Part shown: piece by piece, positions 19,433 to 29,075 of the stretch | Layout: the number at the start of each line of letters is the position of its first letter | How positions within the stretch are numbered: position 1 is the first letter of the stretch | Assembly (NCBI GenBank): GCA_944323115.1 | Contig: CALURG010000002.1 | Location: 91,448 to 155,447, forward strand | Reading direction: 5' to 3' | From: Candidatus Gastranaerophilales bacterium | GTDB lineage: Bacteria; Cyanobacteriota; Vampirovibrionia; Gastranaerophilales; Gastranaerophilaceae | Length of the DNA: 64,000 nt | The notes under the pieces: generated by a model | The model's input: only the letters and a program-made list of their open reading frames with translations | The model's database searches: none | What the model was told of the DNA's origin: nothing | Position numbers and translations under genes: made by a program

Positions 19433-20203
19433 ATGCTTTTAACTTTAGATATCGGAAACACAAGTACAACAATTGGTCTGTTCGACAAGGACAATCTGCT
19501 TGATACCTGGTCAATCAGCTCGGATATACACCGTTCTGAAGATGAAATCGGACTGACATTATTAAATTTATTAAATTTTCACAAATATTCACATGTCGTG
19601 GATAAAGCTTGTATGAGCAGTGTTGTTGAGTGCTTAACACAACGATACAAGACAGCAATAGAAAAATACCTAAATATTACACCTTTTGTAGTGACTAATA
19701 AAACAACTAATTTACTTAAATACGGTCTTGATTATCCGGAAGAAGCCGGTGCTGACAGGATTGTAAATGCTTTCGCAGCCTATAATATGTTTAAAAAAAC
19801 TTGTATAGTGGTAGATTTGGGAACAGCTACTTCATTCGATATAGTTACTTCTAAAGGCGAATTTATAGGCGGTGTAATATGTGCAGGTATGAAAATTCAG
19901 GCTGAAAGCCTTAAAAAATATACTTCAAAATTACCAATGATAAGAATTGAGTCTGTTAAAAACACTATAGGAAGAAATACCATAGATGCCATGCTGTCAG
20001 GGATTGTCAGAGGTCATGCCTGTATGATAGAAGGTTTAATTGCACAATGCGAAAAAGAGCTCAATGAAAAAGCCATAGTAATTGCTACAGGCGGATATTC
20101 AGAAATAGTTGCTTCATATATGACAAGAAAATTTGATTATATTAACCCATATATTACTCTTCAAGGCTTAAAAATGATTTATGAATCTCATGTCAAGAAT
20201 TAG
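19433..20203 (+). CDS. coaX: Type III pantothenate kinase CoaX
   Basis: CoaX phosphorylates pantothenate, the first step from vitamin B5 to CoA. ASKHA-fold motifs: LTLDIGNTSTTIGLFD (phosphate-binding), GADRIVNAFAAY, VVDLGTATSFDIV and ATGGYSEIV. Length 256 is typical. With panBC at 4.9 kb the window covers much of pantothenate supply and use. It stands alone between divergent and downstream units. Confidence 0.96.
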   Translation: MLLTLDIGNTSTTIGLFDKDNLLDTWSISSDIHRSEDEIGLTLLNLLNFHKYSHVVDKACMSSVVECLTQRYKTAIEKYLNITPFVVTNKTTNLLKYGLDYPEEAGADRIVNAFAAYNMFKKTCIVVDLGTATSFDIVTSKGEFIGGVICAGMKIQAESLKKYTSKLPMIRIESVKNTIGRNTIDAMLSGIVRGHACMIEGLIAQCEKELNEKAIVIATGGYSEIVASYMTRKFDYINPYITLQGLKMIYESHVKN

Positions 20204-20226
20204 TAAATCTCATACATTAAACCGAG

Positions 20227-20253
20227 TTGCTATACACAAACGAGAGCTATAAT
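20227..20253 (+). promoter_or_regulatory. Putative promoter of the 98-residue cysteine protein gene
   Basis: TTGCTA (20227) and a perfect TATAAT (20248-20253), spacing 15, lie 33 bases before the ATG at 20286. Confidence 0.45.
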
Positions 20254-20285
20254 ATTTGTAGGGATATTAACAGCTTGGGGTAAAT

Positions 20286-20582
20286 ATGCTTAATAATTCA
20301 GCTAAAGATTATGCTTTGAATAATCAGCTTAAACTTGTGCATAGTGTCAAACACACATCTTCTATTAATGATTTATATGTGCCTCAAACTAACGGTGAAA
20401 TATCACCGTCTATTATGCAAAACTGGACATTGCAGGCGATTGAGTGTTTTGAGATAAACTCAGACTGCACAAAATGCTCCTTAAGAAACGGAAATTACTC
20501 TTTTATATGTCAAATGCCAAAGATTGTTAACGCACTTATAAAGACTTACGGCCCGCCTCAAAAAGAATCCGTTGAAGAATAA
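20286..20582 (+). CDS. Hypothetical 98-residue protein with a CxxC motif
   Basis: A soluble protein with SDCTKCSLRNGNYSFICQMPK near residues 58-78, that is three cysteines (CxxC plus one), and a conserved-looking end VNALIKTYGPPQ. The three or four thiol pattern suggests a metal or disulfide site. It has its own TATAAT promoter and a GGGG site before the ATG. I do not recognise the family. It is convergent with the next gene, eight bases apart. Confidence 0.65.
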   Translation: MLNNSAKDYALNNQLKLVHSVKHTSSINDLYVPQTNGEISPSIMQNWTLQAIECFEINSDCTKCSLRNGNYSFICQMPKIVNALIKTYGPPQKESVEE

Positions 20583-20589
20583 TTTTTGT

Positions 20590-20931
20590 TTAAAATTTTT
20601 CAATTACAAATTTTATTGAATCTTCAACAGTTTCAGGCGTAGTTAAGTTCTTTTCCAAGCTTACAGAGTTTCCGCCTGTGACTGACGAGCTTTTAAGCTT
20701 TTTGTACAATAAAAGAATAAGGAATAAAAAGATACATGATGCACCAACAAGCATCATCGACTTAAAAAATTTGCCCAAAACTTTTTTGGATTCAGATACT
20801 TTTTGAATTTCTGTTTTTGGCTTGATTACAACAGCATTTGCACAATACGAATGCTTCATGTCAGGTAAAAATATACCCGACAGAAGTATTAAAGAAAATA
20901 TAAAAATTAACAGTCTGTTGATTTTCTTCAT
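20590..20931 (-). CDS. Small membrane protein with signal anchor
   Basis: 113 residues with an N-terminal signal-like helix (5-22), a short extracytoplasmic part, a second helix (about 61-78) and an acidic cytoplasmic tail. Unknown family. An AGGA site lies six bases before the ATG. It follows the RNase E/G gene by 15 bases on the same strand, so it is likely co-transcribed with it. Confidence 0.65.
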   Translation of the reverse strand: MKKINRLLIFIFSLILLSGIFLPDMKHSYCANAVVIKPKTEIQKVSESKKVLGKFFKSMMLVGASCIFLFLILLLYKKLKSSSVTGGNSVSLEKNLTTPETVEDSIKFVIEKF

Positions 20932-20946
20932 ATGTTTGTCCTAATG

Positions 20947-22800
20947 CTACTCTGATGTCTTATCAGCAGCCTTTTTTCTGGTTCTGGAAGCTTTTCTTGT
21001 TTTTGTAGGCTTTTTGGGTTTAGTCTCTTCTGTATTAGCAGGCTGTTCGATTGGTTCTGATATACTTTCAACCGTTTCAGCATTATTAGCTACTTCAGAT
21101 ACCTGTATTTCTGCATTTTTTGATCTTCTTCTGCCAGTCTTACGTGTTGTTTTGGATTTTTTGCTATTAGCTTGAGATTCATCAGGAATTTCTGTTTGAA
21201 TATCAACAACATTTTCAGAAATTTGAATATTCTCATCCGTAACTATTTGAGATTCCCGCTCAATAATATTTTCATTTTGTGCAATTATATCAACAACTTC
21301 TTGCTGAACTTCTTGTTTGTTCAACTTCTTATTGTTTCTTCTATTCTTATTATACTTTTTATTTTTATTGTCTTTTATAGACTGCTGTTCTGTATCTGCA
21401 ACCGTTTCAGCTGAAATATTATCAGATTTGTTCAACAATCTTCTGTCATATTCATTTTTTTCGGCTTTAGTGTTTTGATTAAATTGATGATTGAACACCT
21501 TGTTATTTTTGTCATTATGTTTATTTTTATTATTCATTGGTAATTTTAATTTAGCAGATTTTGAACGTTGTTCGCCTTCCGCAAGAGATGAAGAGAAACA
21601 GAAATCTTCCAATATATGCCCTGTACCTCCGCAGTGAGGACATTTTTTTGTAAATATTTCAGCGAGACTTTGTCCCTGTCTGTGACGGGTCATTTCAACC
21701 AAGCCTAAATCAGAAAGCTGTCCGACTTGTGGTTTTGCTTTATCATCTTCAACTGCAAGTTCAAGTTCTTCCATGATAGCAATCTTGTCGGCACGGCTTA
21801 GCATATCAATAAAGTCAATTATTATCATTCCGCCAATATTTCTTAATTTAAGCTGTCTTGCGATTTCTGTAACCGCTTCTTTATTTGTTTTTAGTATTGT
21901 TTCGTCTTGTGTGGCTGAACTGATAAATTTCCCACTGTTAACGTCTATAACAGTCAGTGCTTCAGTTGTTTGGATAAACAAATATCCTCCTGAAGGCAAA
22001 TTGACTTTGACTTGCAAAGCCTGTTCTATTTCTTTTTTAACGCCGGAAGCAACAAGCAGCGGTTCACTGCCTTTGTAGACAGAAATATCAATATTCTTAT
22101 TCAAATTCCAGTTTTGAATAAGCTGCTGCACTCTGTGCATTGCGTAAGGAGTGTCAACTACAATTTCTTTTACGTCTTCGGTGCATGCTTCTCTAATTAC
22201 TCTGTACAATAAATCCTGATCTCTGTAAAGAAGATTTGGTGCATTCACAAGCTCTGCCTGAGAAACAATAGTATTCCATTTTTCAAGCAAGATTTCTAAA
22301 TCTTCTTGTATTTCGGCTTCTGTTTGACCTTCTGCTTCAGTCCTTATGATTACACCCAGTCCTACAGGTTTAAGAAGGCTGACAATAGATTTTAGTCTGG
22401 CTCTTTCTTTTGATGACATAATCTTTTTGCTGACACTTATTCCGGTTTCTTGTGGCATTAAAACACAAAATCTTCCCGGAAGACTGATTGAAGTAGTAAC
22501 TCTTGGGCCTTTATGACCTGTCGGTTCTTTTACAACCTGTACTACCAAATTTTGCTTTGGAGACAGCTTGTCTTGTAAACCTCCTTTACCGATTACATCA
22601 GCAGCATGCAAAAAGCCCATTTTATCAGAACCTACATCTACAAATGCAGCCTCTATACTCGGAAGTATATTCTCAACTTTACTTAAATAAACATCACCCA
22701 GCAGTATCTCGCCTTTGTGTATAAAAAATTCAGTAATTTTATTATTTTCAAATACCGCTGCTATATTGTCACGTTCTGCAATTACAATTGATTTTGACAT
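20947..22800 (-). CDS. rne: Ribonuclease E/G
   Basis: Endoribonuclease of RNA turnover and rRNA processing. N-terminal S1 domain with LLGDVYLSKVENILPSIEAAFVD, catalytic aspartates in VIDVNSGKF and IIIDFIDM, and the zinc-link CPHCGGTGHI (about residue 400). The last 190 residues are low-complexity, Lys/Asn/Glu-rich and end in Lys/Arg-rich repeats, resembling the cyanobacterial tail that binds partners and RNA. ATG at 22800 with AAGGA is chosen over a GTG/TTG-type start five codons upstream. The neighbouring radical SAM gene is a common companion. Confidence 0.95.
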   Translation of the reverse strand: MSKSIVIAERDNIAAVFENNKITEFFIHKGEILLGDVYLSKVENILPSIEAAFVDVGSDKMGFLHAADVIGKGGLQDKLSPKQNLVVQVVKEPTGHKGPRVTTSISLPGRFCVLMPQETGISVSKKIMSSKERARLKSIVSLLKPVGLGVIIRTEAEGQTEAEIQEDLEILLEKWNTIVSQAELVNAPNLLYRDQDLLYRVIREACTEDVKEIVVDTPYAMHRVQQLIQNWNLNKNIDISVYKGSEPLLVASGVKKEIEQALQVKVNLPSGGYLFIQTTEALTVIDVNSGKFISSATQDETILKTNKEAVTEIARQLKLRNIGGMIIIDFIDMLSRADKIAIMEELELAVEDDKAKPQVGQLSDLGLVEMTRHRQGQSLAEIFTKKCPHCGGTGHILEDFCFSSSLAEGEQRSKSAKLKLPMNNKNKHNDKNNKVFNHQFNQNTKAEKNEYDRRLLNKSDNISAETVADTEQQSIKDNKNKKYNKNRRNNKKLNKQEVQQEVVDIIAQNENIIERESQIVTDENIQISENVVDIQTEIPDESQANSKKSKTTRKTGRRRSKNAEIQVSEVANNAETVESISEPIEQPANTEETKPKKPTKTRKASRTRKKAADKTSE

Positions 22801-22837
22801 AGTACATTCCTTCAAACTCTATAAACATTTGATTAAT

Positions 22838-25375
22838 TTACATTACATTAAAATGTTCATCAAACATTTCCAGTCTTGTAATAATAAATTTTGTTTCGGG
22901 ATAGAAAATTTTCATTAAATCGTCAGCACGCACAGACGGAATATCAGAATTCTGGCCTGTTTTTAGTGTAACAAAAAGTTTTTTGTCTTTAATTTCAACA
23001 TCTTTTACTGATTGTTTAATGTTTACTAATTTGTCTATACCTTTTTTTGTCTTCTTCTTTAAGAATAAATCATCTTGTGAAGTAAGCTTATCTTTAATAT
23101 ACATTAAATTATCAAAATTTGAAATATCTTTGTTTAGAAAATCTATCTCATATCTTGCCCATTGTATTGTGGTATCAAGAGATTTAGTGTTTTTGTCAAT
23201 TTCACAAATATTAATAATTCTAGCCATTGGGTCAAATGAATTATTGAGTACTGTCATAATTGCCTCAGGTTGTTTGTCTTCAGAAACACTAAAAATCTCT
23301 AAGCTATTATCAATATATAATTCAAAATCTATAAATTCCGTTTCACTCTCAACAAATATAGGCAAAGCGGGCCCAAGTGAAATTTTGGGTATAGGGTTAA
23401 ACCCTTCTGTAAACACTACAGACAATTGTGAACGGAATAAGCCCTTTACAAGAGTATTTTGCCAATCTAAATGAGAAAGATATCTCAGATAACCCCTTTT
23501 TGTAACTTTGGCCCTGTATTTCTTTCTGTTTAATTCAGAATAGTCTTTTCTTTCAGAAAAAATTGGTGTATAAGAATTGTCTGTAACCTTTGATACATTG
23601 TAATTACTGCAAACACCGCAATTTGAACATTTTGTTTCGCATGGTACACTTGATTTGCTATCCAATGCCTTATTGTATTCATTTACAAACCAGTCTTTAT
23701 TTATGCCTATATCAATAAAATCCCAAGCAAGTTTGTCATCTGTATCGTATTTTTTCTGTGCAAGCTCAGACAAAGATATACCACAGTCCTCGGCAATTTT
23801 AAACCATTTATCCTTGTCAAAGTTTTCGTCCCAAGCATCCAAATAACAATCGTTTTTGTATAATTCTTCAATATAATTGCATAATGAGGAATCGCCACGT
23901 GTCAAAACAGCTTCAATAACAGATATAAATTTTTCATGAATTTTTATACGCACACCCTTGAGAGAACGCGATTTTTCTCGTATATATTCAATTTTTTCTG
24001 ATAACAAATCAAGTGAATTTTGTCCGCACCATTGAAAAGGGGTAAACGGTTTTGGAACAAAAATCGACAATGTACAATTTAATTTTAAATCTTGTTTAAA
24101 ACCAAATTCGCTTTTGATTTGTTTGGCTTTTGATTTAATATTAGATAACAATGCTATCATTTCATCAATGTCACCATATGTTTCTGTCGGCAATCCTAAA
24201 ATAAAATAAAATTTTATACTATCGTACCCGTTTTTGTAGCAATCAAGAGTAGTATTGATTATTTGTTCTTCGGATATATTTTTATTGATGACATCTCTCA
24301 ATCTCTGTGAACCCGCCTCCGGAGCAAGGGTTATTGTAGTTTTTCGTACATCCTTTACCAAATTTGAGAGCCTGATATTGAATCTGTCTATTCTTTGACT
24401 GGGCAATGATGCAGAAACTTTTTTATCACTAAAATAGCAGGTAAGTTCTTCCAAAACCGGCTCAATGTTTGTATAGTCATTAGAGGAAAGTGACAACATT
24501 GAAAACTCGTCATAACCTGTATTTCTAACAAGCTCTTTTGTTTTACTTATTATTTCAGTGGCTTTCCTCTCTCTTATAGGAAGGTTTACATGTCCTGGCT
24601 GGCAGAAACGACACATTCTTCCGCAGCCCCTTCTTATTTCAACAACAGCTCTGTCATGAACTGATGTAGAAAAAGGTACTGGTGATTTTGTCGGGATTGT
24701 ATCAGTACTGAAATTATATATACGTTTCTTTATGGTTTTACCATCATGAAAAGCCGGTACGTATAGTCCCTCAATGTCAGCAAGCTTTTTCAATGTATCA
24801 ATTCTGGAAGAGTTTTTACACTTAGCCTCTTTATAAACCTCAACAATTTCTTTGAGAATGTCTTCACCGTCACCAACCAAAAAACCGTCGATAAAATTCT
24901 TTATTGGCTCCGGATTGTATGTACACGGGCCTCCTGCGAGCACTATAGGATGTACATTCTTTCTGTCAGATGAATGAACAGGAATACCTGACAAATCGAG
25001 CATAGCAAGCATAGTAGGGTATGCAAGCTCATATTGTAAAGAAAATCCAAGCAAATCAAACTCAGACAAAGAAACCTTCGATTCAACTCCATAAAGATTT
25101 ATAGCGTGCTTTGTCATAAATGATTTGCAATCTGTATCTGGTGCATAAGCCCTGTCACACATGCAGCCGTCAATTGAATTCAAAATTTCATAAATTATTC
25201 TGTGTCCGAGATTGCTTGCCCCAATTTCGTATTTGTCAGGAAAAGCAATTGCAAAACGGACATCAGACTTTTCAAAGTCTTTATTATAAGAATACAACTC
25301 ATTTCCTGCATATTGATATGGTTTATTCACGCTAAAAAGAAGATTTTTAAGAGATTCTTCATCAATTTTTTTCAT
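22838..25375 (-). CDS. Radical SAM protein fused to DUF2344 domain
   Basis: 845 residues. The first 600 are a B12-binding-like plus radical SAM protein of the TIGR03960 type, with the cluster motif in RRGCGRMCRFCQPGH (CxxxCxxC) and LGLPTETYGD. A cysteine block (CETKCSNCGVC) links to a C-terminal DUF2344 (TIGR03936) domain beginning RYLSHLDWQNTL. Such fusions are widespread and usually sit beside RNase G/E and rplU; their substrate is unknown, and an RNA-modifying role is a guess. The stop is 37 bases before the rne start. Confidence 0.9.
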   Translation of the reverse strand: MKKIDEESLKNLLFSVNKPYQYAGNELYSYNKDFEKSDVRFAIAFPDKYEIGASNLGHRIIYEILNSIDGCMCDRAYAPDTDCKSFMTKHAINLYGVESKVSLSEFDLLGFSLQYELAYPTMLAMLDLSGIPVHSSDRKNVHPIVLAGGPCTYNPEPIKNFIDGFLVGDGEDILKEIVEVYKEAKCKNSSRIDTLKKLADIEGLYVPAFHDGKTIKKRIYNFSTDTIPTKSPVPFSTSVHDRAVVEIRRGCGRMCRFCQPGHVNLPIRERKATEIISKTKELVRNTGYDEFSMLSLSSNDYTNIEPVLEELTCYFSDKKVSASLPSQRIDRFNIRLSNLVKDVRKTTITLAPEAGSQRLRDVINKNISEEQIINTTLDCYKNGYDSIKFYFILGLPTETYGDIDEMIALLSNIKSKAKQIKSEFGFKQDLKLNCTLSIFVPKPFTPFQWCGQNSLDLLSEKIEYIREKSRSLKGVRIKIHEKFISVIEAVLTRGDSSLCNYIEELYKNDCYLDAWDENFDKDKWFKIAEDCGISLSELAQKKYDTDDKLAWDFIDIGINKDWFVNEYNKALDSKSSVPCETKCSNCGVCSNYNVSKVTDNSYTPIFSERKDYSELNRKKYRAKVTKRGYLRYLSHLDWQNTLVKGLFRSQLSVVFTEGFNPIPKISLGPALPIFVESETEFIDFELYIDNSLEIFSVSEDKQPEAIMTVLNNSFDPMARIINICEIDKNTKSLDTTIQWARYEIDFLNKDISNFDNLMYIKDKLTSQDDLFLKKKTKKGIDKLVNIKQSVKDVEIKDKKLFVTLKTGQNSDIPSVRADDLMKIFYPETKFIITRLEMFDEHFNVM

Positions 25376-25389
25376 ACTTAAAACTTTAT

Positions 25390-25734
25390 TCAGATAATAC
25401 TTTTCGGCAAAAATTTGTCAATTTCAATAATTGTTCCGTCTAACTCATTATTTCTAAACATCAAAAGAAAATCAAGAAGCTTTTCATTTGGCACGTTATA
25501 ACTATATAAAGATGGTGAACCGTTTTTGTAACGCATGACCTTTACGATATAATGACAGTCTTTAGCATAATTCAATAGGTTTTCTTCTTTAAAAGGATAG
25601 CCGTTAACGTCTTTGTCCATTCTGACATAACTATAACCGGCAAATGAGCGTACTTTTTCATTTGTACCCGTCGGCTTGTTTTTTATGTGCCTGCTGAATA
25701 TATTTATAACTTTTTTACTAATCTCCTCTGACAT
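25390..25734 (-). CDS. Hypothetical 114-residue protein
   Basis: A soluble protein without signal or membrane segments, containing SFAGYSYVRMDKDVNGYPF and GTIIEIDKFLP. I do not recognise it. No clear ribosome site precedes its ATG. It lies 14 bases upstream of the radical SAM gene on the same strand and is probably in that operon. Confidence 0.55.
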   Translation of the reverse strand: MSEEISKKVINIFSRHIKNKPTGTNEKVRSFAGYSYVRMDKDVNGYPFKEENLLNYAKDCHYIVKVMRYKNGSPSLYSYNVPNEKLLDFLLMFRNNELDGTIIEIDKFLPKSII

Positions 25735-25790
25735 ATTTTTATTAAAATTGATTTTTTATTTAAAGTCTAGTACATTACAAATTCTTAATT

Positions 25791-25824
25791 AAAAAAGCAG
25801 ACACTTAATAATGTCTGCTTTTTT
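25791..25824 (-). terminator. Intrinsic terminator after the HEAT-repeat gene
   Basis: A 13-bp stem (AAAAAAGCAGACA / TGTCTGCTTTTTT) with an eight-base loop and a T-run on either strand. It lies 19 bases past the stop of the minus-strand gene at 25843. Confidence 0.85.
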
Positions 25825-25842
25825 ATAATATCTAACTGTTAT

Positions 25843-26883
25843 TTATGCGTTAGGAATATTTTCCAACTTTGCAAGTCCTTCTGCTGCAACTTTTTGAACG
25901 TTTTCATCAGCATCTTGTTTTGAAAGTTCAAAGATTTCTTTCATTACAGGTTTGTATTCAGGTCTTGCATTGTATGCAAGTGCAGCTAAACCGCTTGCTC
26001 TCAACATCGGATTCGGGTTGTCTTTGATAGTTGTAACAATTTGTTCCATACCCGGAAGGTCCTTAATGTCTGGAGTTATATTGTTTGTCTTTTTGAACTC
26101 ATCTATCAATTGGTTTTGAAGAATAGCTGTTGTGAACAATGCATATTGTTTATTTCTTTCAGCCATTTCAAGAGGAGAAATTTTATTTGCTTCAGCCATA
26201 TCTGCTTCGGAAAGCTGTTTGCCTTCCAAAACTTGTTGTCTCAAGTCTTTTTGTCTGTCAGTCGGAGCTTCGAGTGTGCTGCTGTCTTTACCGATTACAC
26301 CAAGCAAAGCTTCCATTAAATCAGTATCCAACAATTCCGGAGCAGGTCTGGTTTGAGCGATATCAGCAACTTCTTCTATAGCTTTGCCAACATCTTCTAA
26401 GTTATCGGATTTAATACGCTGTGTGAAAGCAGGTACGTTCAATGCCGGTGTTTGTTCTTGTACAGGTACCTGTGAAGGTGCTTCTACAGGAGCAGGCTGT
26501 TCCAAAACGGAGGGAGGAGCTTGGTTTACAGTCTGTTGATTAACAACCTGAGGTGCAGGAACATTTACCTGTGCAGGTTGAGGTTGCTGCATTACAACTT
26601 GACCTTGCTGTTGAACAACTGGAGCTTGCTGAACAGGTACTGTATAAGCCGGTACTTGTGTTTGAACCGGCGGATAATAAGCCTGAGTTTGAGCAACCGG
26701 GTAATTATAAATCGGTGCTTGTTGATAAGCATATGCAGATGGCTGCTGAGCACCCGGTGCGTTTACTTTAGGATCAAGAATATTTATTTTAATAGCATTA
26801 AATTCAGCAGGAGTTTGTTGAGGATATTGCAGTACTGCCGGCTGAGTGTATCCGTAATTTGATGGTAAAGGTGCTTGAATCAT
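25843..26883 (-). CDS. HEAT-repeat protein with Pro/Gln-rich N-terminal half
   Basis: 346 residues. The first 155 are low-complexity, rich in Pro, Gln, Ala, Val and Tyr, and contain PAEFNAIKINI at about 26-36. From about 160 the protein is helical; the end has HEAT-like repeats (NPNPMLRASGLAALAYNARPE, then DADENVQKVAAEGLAKLEN). HEAT repeats bind other proteins. No signal peptide. The PAEFNAIKINI motif recurs in the small protein encoded just upstream. Function unknown; the disordered arm plus repeat domain suggests a scaffold. Confidence 0.8.
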   Translation of the reverse strand: MIQAPLPSNYGYTQPAVLQYPQQTPAEFNAIKINILDPKVNAPGAQQPSAYAYQQAPIYNYPVAQTQAYYPPVQTQVPAYTVPVQQAPVVQQQGQVVMQQPQPAQVNVPAPQVVNQQTVNQAPPSVLEQPAPVEAPSQVPVQEQTPALNVPAFTQRIKSDNLEDVGKAIEEVADIAQTRPAPELLDTDLMEALLGVIGKDSSTLEAPTDRQKDLRQQVLEGKQLSEADMAEANKISPLEMAERNKQYALFTTAILQNQLIDEFKKTNNITPDIKDLPGMEQIVTTIKDNPNPMLRASGLAALAYNARPEYKPVMKEIFELSKQDADENVQKVAAEGLAKLENIPNA

Positions 26884-27011
26884 GTTTTTCCCCTTATAAA
26901 TGTTTCTGTTGATACTTATTAAATAAATCTCAATGTTTAAAATTGCTAATATAAAAGATTAATTTAATAAATCTTAACAATATATTTCGACTAGTAATAT
27001 AAATATATCAA

Positions 27012-27191
27012 TTATGCATTAATGTTTAAATTTTGGCCTGCATTTTCAGGAGACGGAGCCTGTGTAACCGGAGGAACCGGAGGTTGTGGGCCTTGTTGAG
27101 GTGCATCAACTTTTGCACCTGAGATATTAATTTTAATTGCATTAAATTCCGCAGGTGGTGCCGGAACATATGCTGTTGGTTGTTGAATCAT
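27012..27191 (-). CDS. 59-residue Pro/Gln-rich protein sharing PAEFNAIKINI motif
   Basis: An ATG at 27191 with GGAGGAA before it opens 59 codons ending in TAA. The protein starts MIQQPTAYVPAPPAEFNAIKINI in outline: MIQ, a Pro/Ala stretch, then PAEFNAIKINI at 13-23, then a Pro/Gln tail ending NLNINA. The HEAT protein downstream begins in the same way (MIQAP, later PAEFNAIKINI and KVNAP, here KVDAP). The shared start and the excellent ribosome site argue that it is a real gene, related by duplication of the N-terminal arm without the HEAT domain. Confidence 0.7.
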   Translation of the reverse strand: MIQQPTAYVPAPPAEFNAIKINISGAKVDAPQQGPQPPVPPVTQAPSPENAGQNLNINA

Positions 27192-27262
27192 TTTTCCTCC
27201 ATGCTAAAAATGTATTGCTGTTACTGGATAAATAACCGAATATATTTTTTTTTGTTAGTTCA

Positions 27263-27299
27263 AAATTTAATATTAACAAAAGTTAACAAAATTAAATTT
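27263..27299. repeat. AT-rich inverted repeat in the nadB upstream region
   Basis: AAATTTAAT at 27263-27271 is matched by ATTAAATTT at 27291-27299, with TTAAC / GTTAA nested inside (27273-27277 and 27282-27286). It lies between divergent genes and could be an operator, but the AT bias weakens the case. The rest of the 240-base gap shows no gene. Confidence 0.4.
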
Positions 27300-27431
27300 G
27301 AATTTAAATAAGATATGTATTTACTACTAAAGTAACGTAAAAATAGACAATTGCAAATTATTTATGCTATTACCTGACTGTACTGTAGCAAAAATTATTT
27401 ATTTGTATTAAAATTGATTAAAGAGGTATAT

Positions 27432-29075
27432 ATGCCGATGAAACATTCAACATATTCAGTGATAATTGTTGGCAGTGGTATTGCCGGACTTTACGCAGCA
27501 ATTAAACTCTCAGAAACCGTAAAACTTCCTGATGGTATTTTGCTGCTGACAAAATCTCAACTGTCAGAATCAAACTCCAGATATGCACAAGGCGGAATTG
27601 TTGGTGTTTTACCTGAAAATAAGATTGATTCCATAAGTCTTCATGTCTCTGACACAATAAAAGCCGGCTGCGGATTATGTGATTTTAATGTTGTGAAGTT
27701 TGTATCTGAAAACAGCAATCATGCAATAAAAGATTTAATGAAATATGGGGTCAAATTTGACAGAAATGACAAAAACGAAATCAACTTTACACTTGAAGGT
27801 GCTCACAGTGTAAGAAGAATTTTACATGTAGGCGGAGATGCTACAGGATACGGCATAGAAAAAGAACTGGTAAATAAAGTAAAGAATGAGCCATCTATTG
27901 CATCAAATATAACTATCTATGAAGAAACACTGGCAACAGACTTGCTAGTTGATTCAAAAAATAATTGCAGAGGTATAATTTCTTATAATTCAGCAACACA
28001 AGAATACGAAGCCTTGTATGCACCTGTAACTATTTTGGCTACAGGCGGTACCGGACAAATATACAAATATACAACGAATCCTTCTGTCACAACAGGTGAT
28101 GGAATTGCACTTGCATTGCGAGCAGGTGCAAAGACAAAAGATATGGAATTTATTCAATTCCATCCTACAGCTCTTTCTATGGAAGATAGTGACTCAAGAT
28201 TTCTGATTTCAGAATCCGTTCGAGGGGAAGGTGCAAAACTCGTAAATCAAAACGGTGAATATTTTATGTCAGAGCATCCGCAAAAAGATTTGGCACCGAG
28301 AGATGTGGTGGCTAGGGCAATTTTTGGACAATTATCAAAAGGAAACAAAGTCTTTTTAGACGCAACATTAATAGATGTGGATAAAATCAAAAAACGTTTT
28401 CCCAATATCTATAAAACTTGTTTAGACAACGGCATAGACGTAACAAAGGACTACATACCCGTTTCGCCAGCTGCACATTACTGCATGGGCGGTATAAAAA
28501 CTGAAATTAACGGCAAAACATCTATCGACAACCTGTATGCAATTGGAGAAACAGCTTGTACTTCACTGCATGGTGCAAACAGATTGGCAAGTAATTCGCT
28601 GCTGGAATGTGTAGTTTCGGCATATGAACTTGTTAATACCCTTTCTAAAAAGAATTTTACGCCTTCTCAAGTAATTGATGAAAAAATAATGACTACAATT
28701 AAAAAATATGCTGCATATGATGAAAATGACTATGATTATGCATCAGATACAGACTTACTTATACAAAGATTAAAAAACACAATGTGGAATAATGTCGGTA
28801 TAATAAGAACAGAAGACTCACTAATTGAAGCATTGTCAGATATAAACGAAATAAAAAGTAAATTAAAATGCAACAAAGAAATATTCAGGTGCAACTCTGT
28901 TGAGGAATACGAACTCAGAAATATGCTATGTGTAGCTGAATGTATAACATCAGCAGCCTTAGAACGAAAAGATTCAATAGGAGCACACTACAGAGCAGAT
29001 GCAACAAACAATTGTTTGTCTGAAAATGAAACAGGACTCGAGGATATACCTAATGACACAAAAGTTGTTATATGA
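27432..29075 (+). CDS. nadB: L-aspartate oxidase NadB
   Basis: FAD enzyme that oxidises aspartate to iminoaspartate, the first step to NAD. FAD-binding IIVGSGIAGLYAAIKL, SRYAQGGIVGVLP, the HVGGDATGYGIE region, EFIQFHPTAL, ESVRGEGAKLVN and GETACTSLHGANRLASNSLLE are present, with a C-terminal helical domain. ATG at 27432 with AGAGG upstream is preferred over a TTG six codons earlier. nadC overlaps its end; nadA, usually in the same operon, is not in the window. Confidence 0.96.
   Translation: MPMKHSTYSVIIVGSGIAGLYAAIKLSETVKLPDGILLLTKSQLSESNSRYAQGGIVGVLPENKIDSISLHVSDTIKAGCGLCDFNVVKFVSENSNHAIKDLMKYGVKFDRNDKNEINFTLEGAHSVRRILHVGGDATGYGIEKELVNKVKNEPSIASNITIYEETLATDLLVDSKNNCRGIISYNSATQEYEALYAPVTILATGGTGQIYKYTTNPSVTTGDGIALALRAGAKTKDMEFIQFHPTALSMEDSDSRFLISESVRGEGAKLVNQNGEYFMSEHPQKDLAPRDVVARAIFGQLSKGNKVFLDATLIDVDKIKKRFPNIYKTCLDNGIDVTKDYIPVSPAAHYCMGGIKTEINGKTSIDNLYAIGETACTSLHGANRLASNSLLECVVSAYELVNTLSKKNFTPSQVIDEKIMTTIKKYAAYDENDYDYASDTDLLIQRLKNTMWNNVGIIRTEDSLIEALSDINEIKSKLKCNKEIFRCNSVEEYELRNMLCVAECITSAALERKDSIGAHYRADATNNCLSENETGLEDIPNDTKVVI

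Noticed and set aside
26521..26862. Plus-strand frame opposite the Pro/Gln-rich arm of the HEAT gene
   Set aside because: Its Leu/Arg-rich product is the complement of Pro/Gln repeats; no ribosome site.
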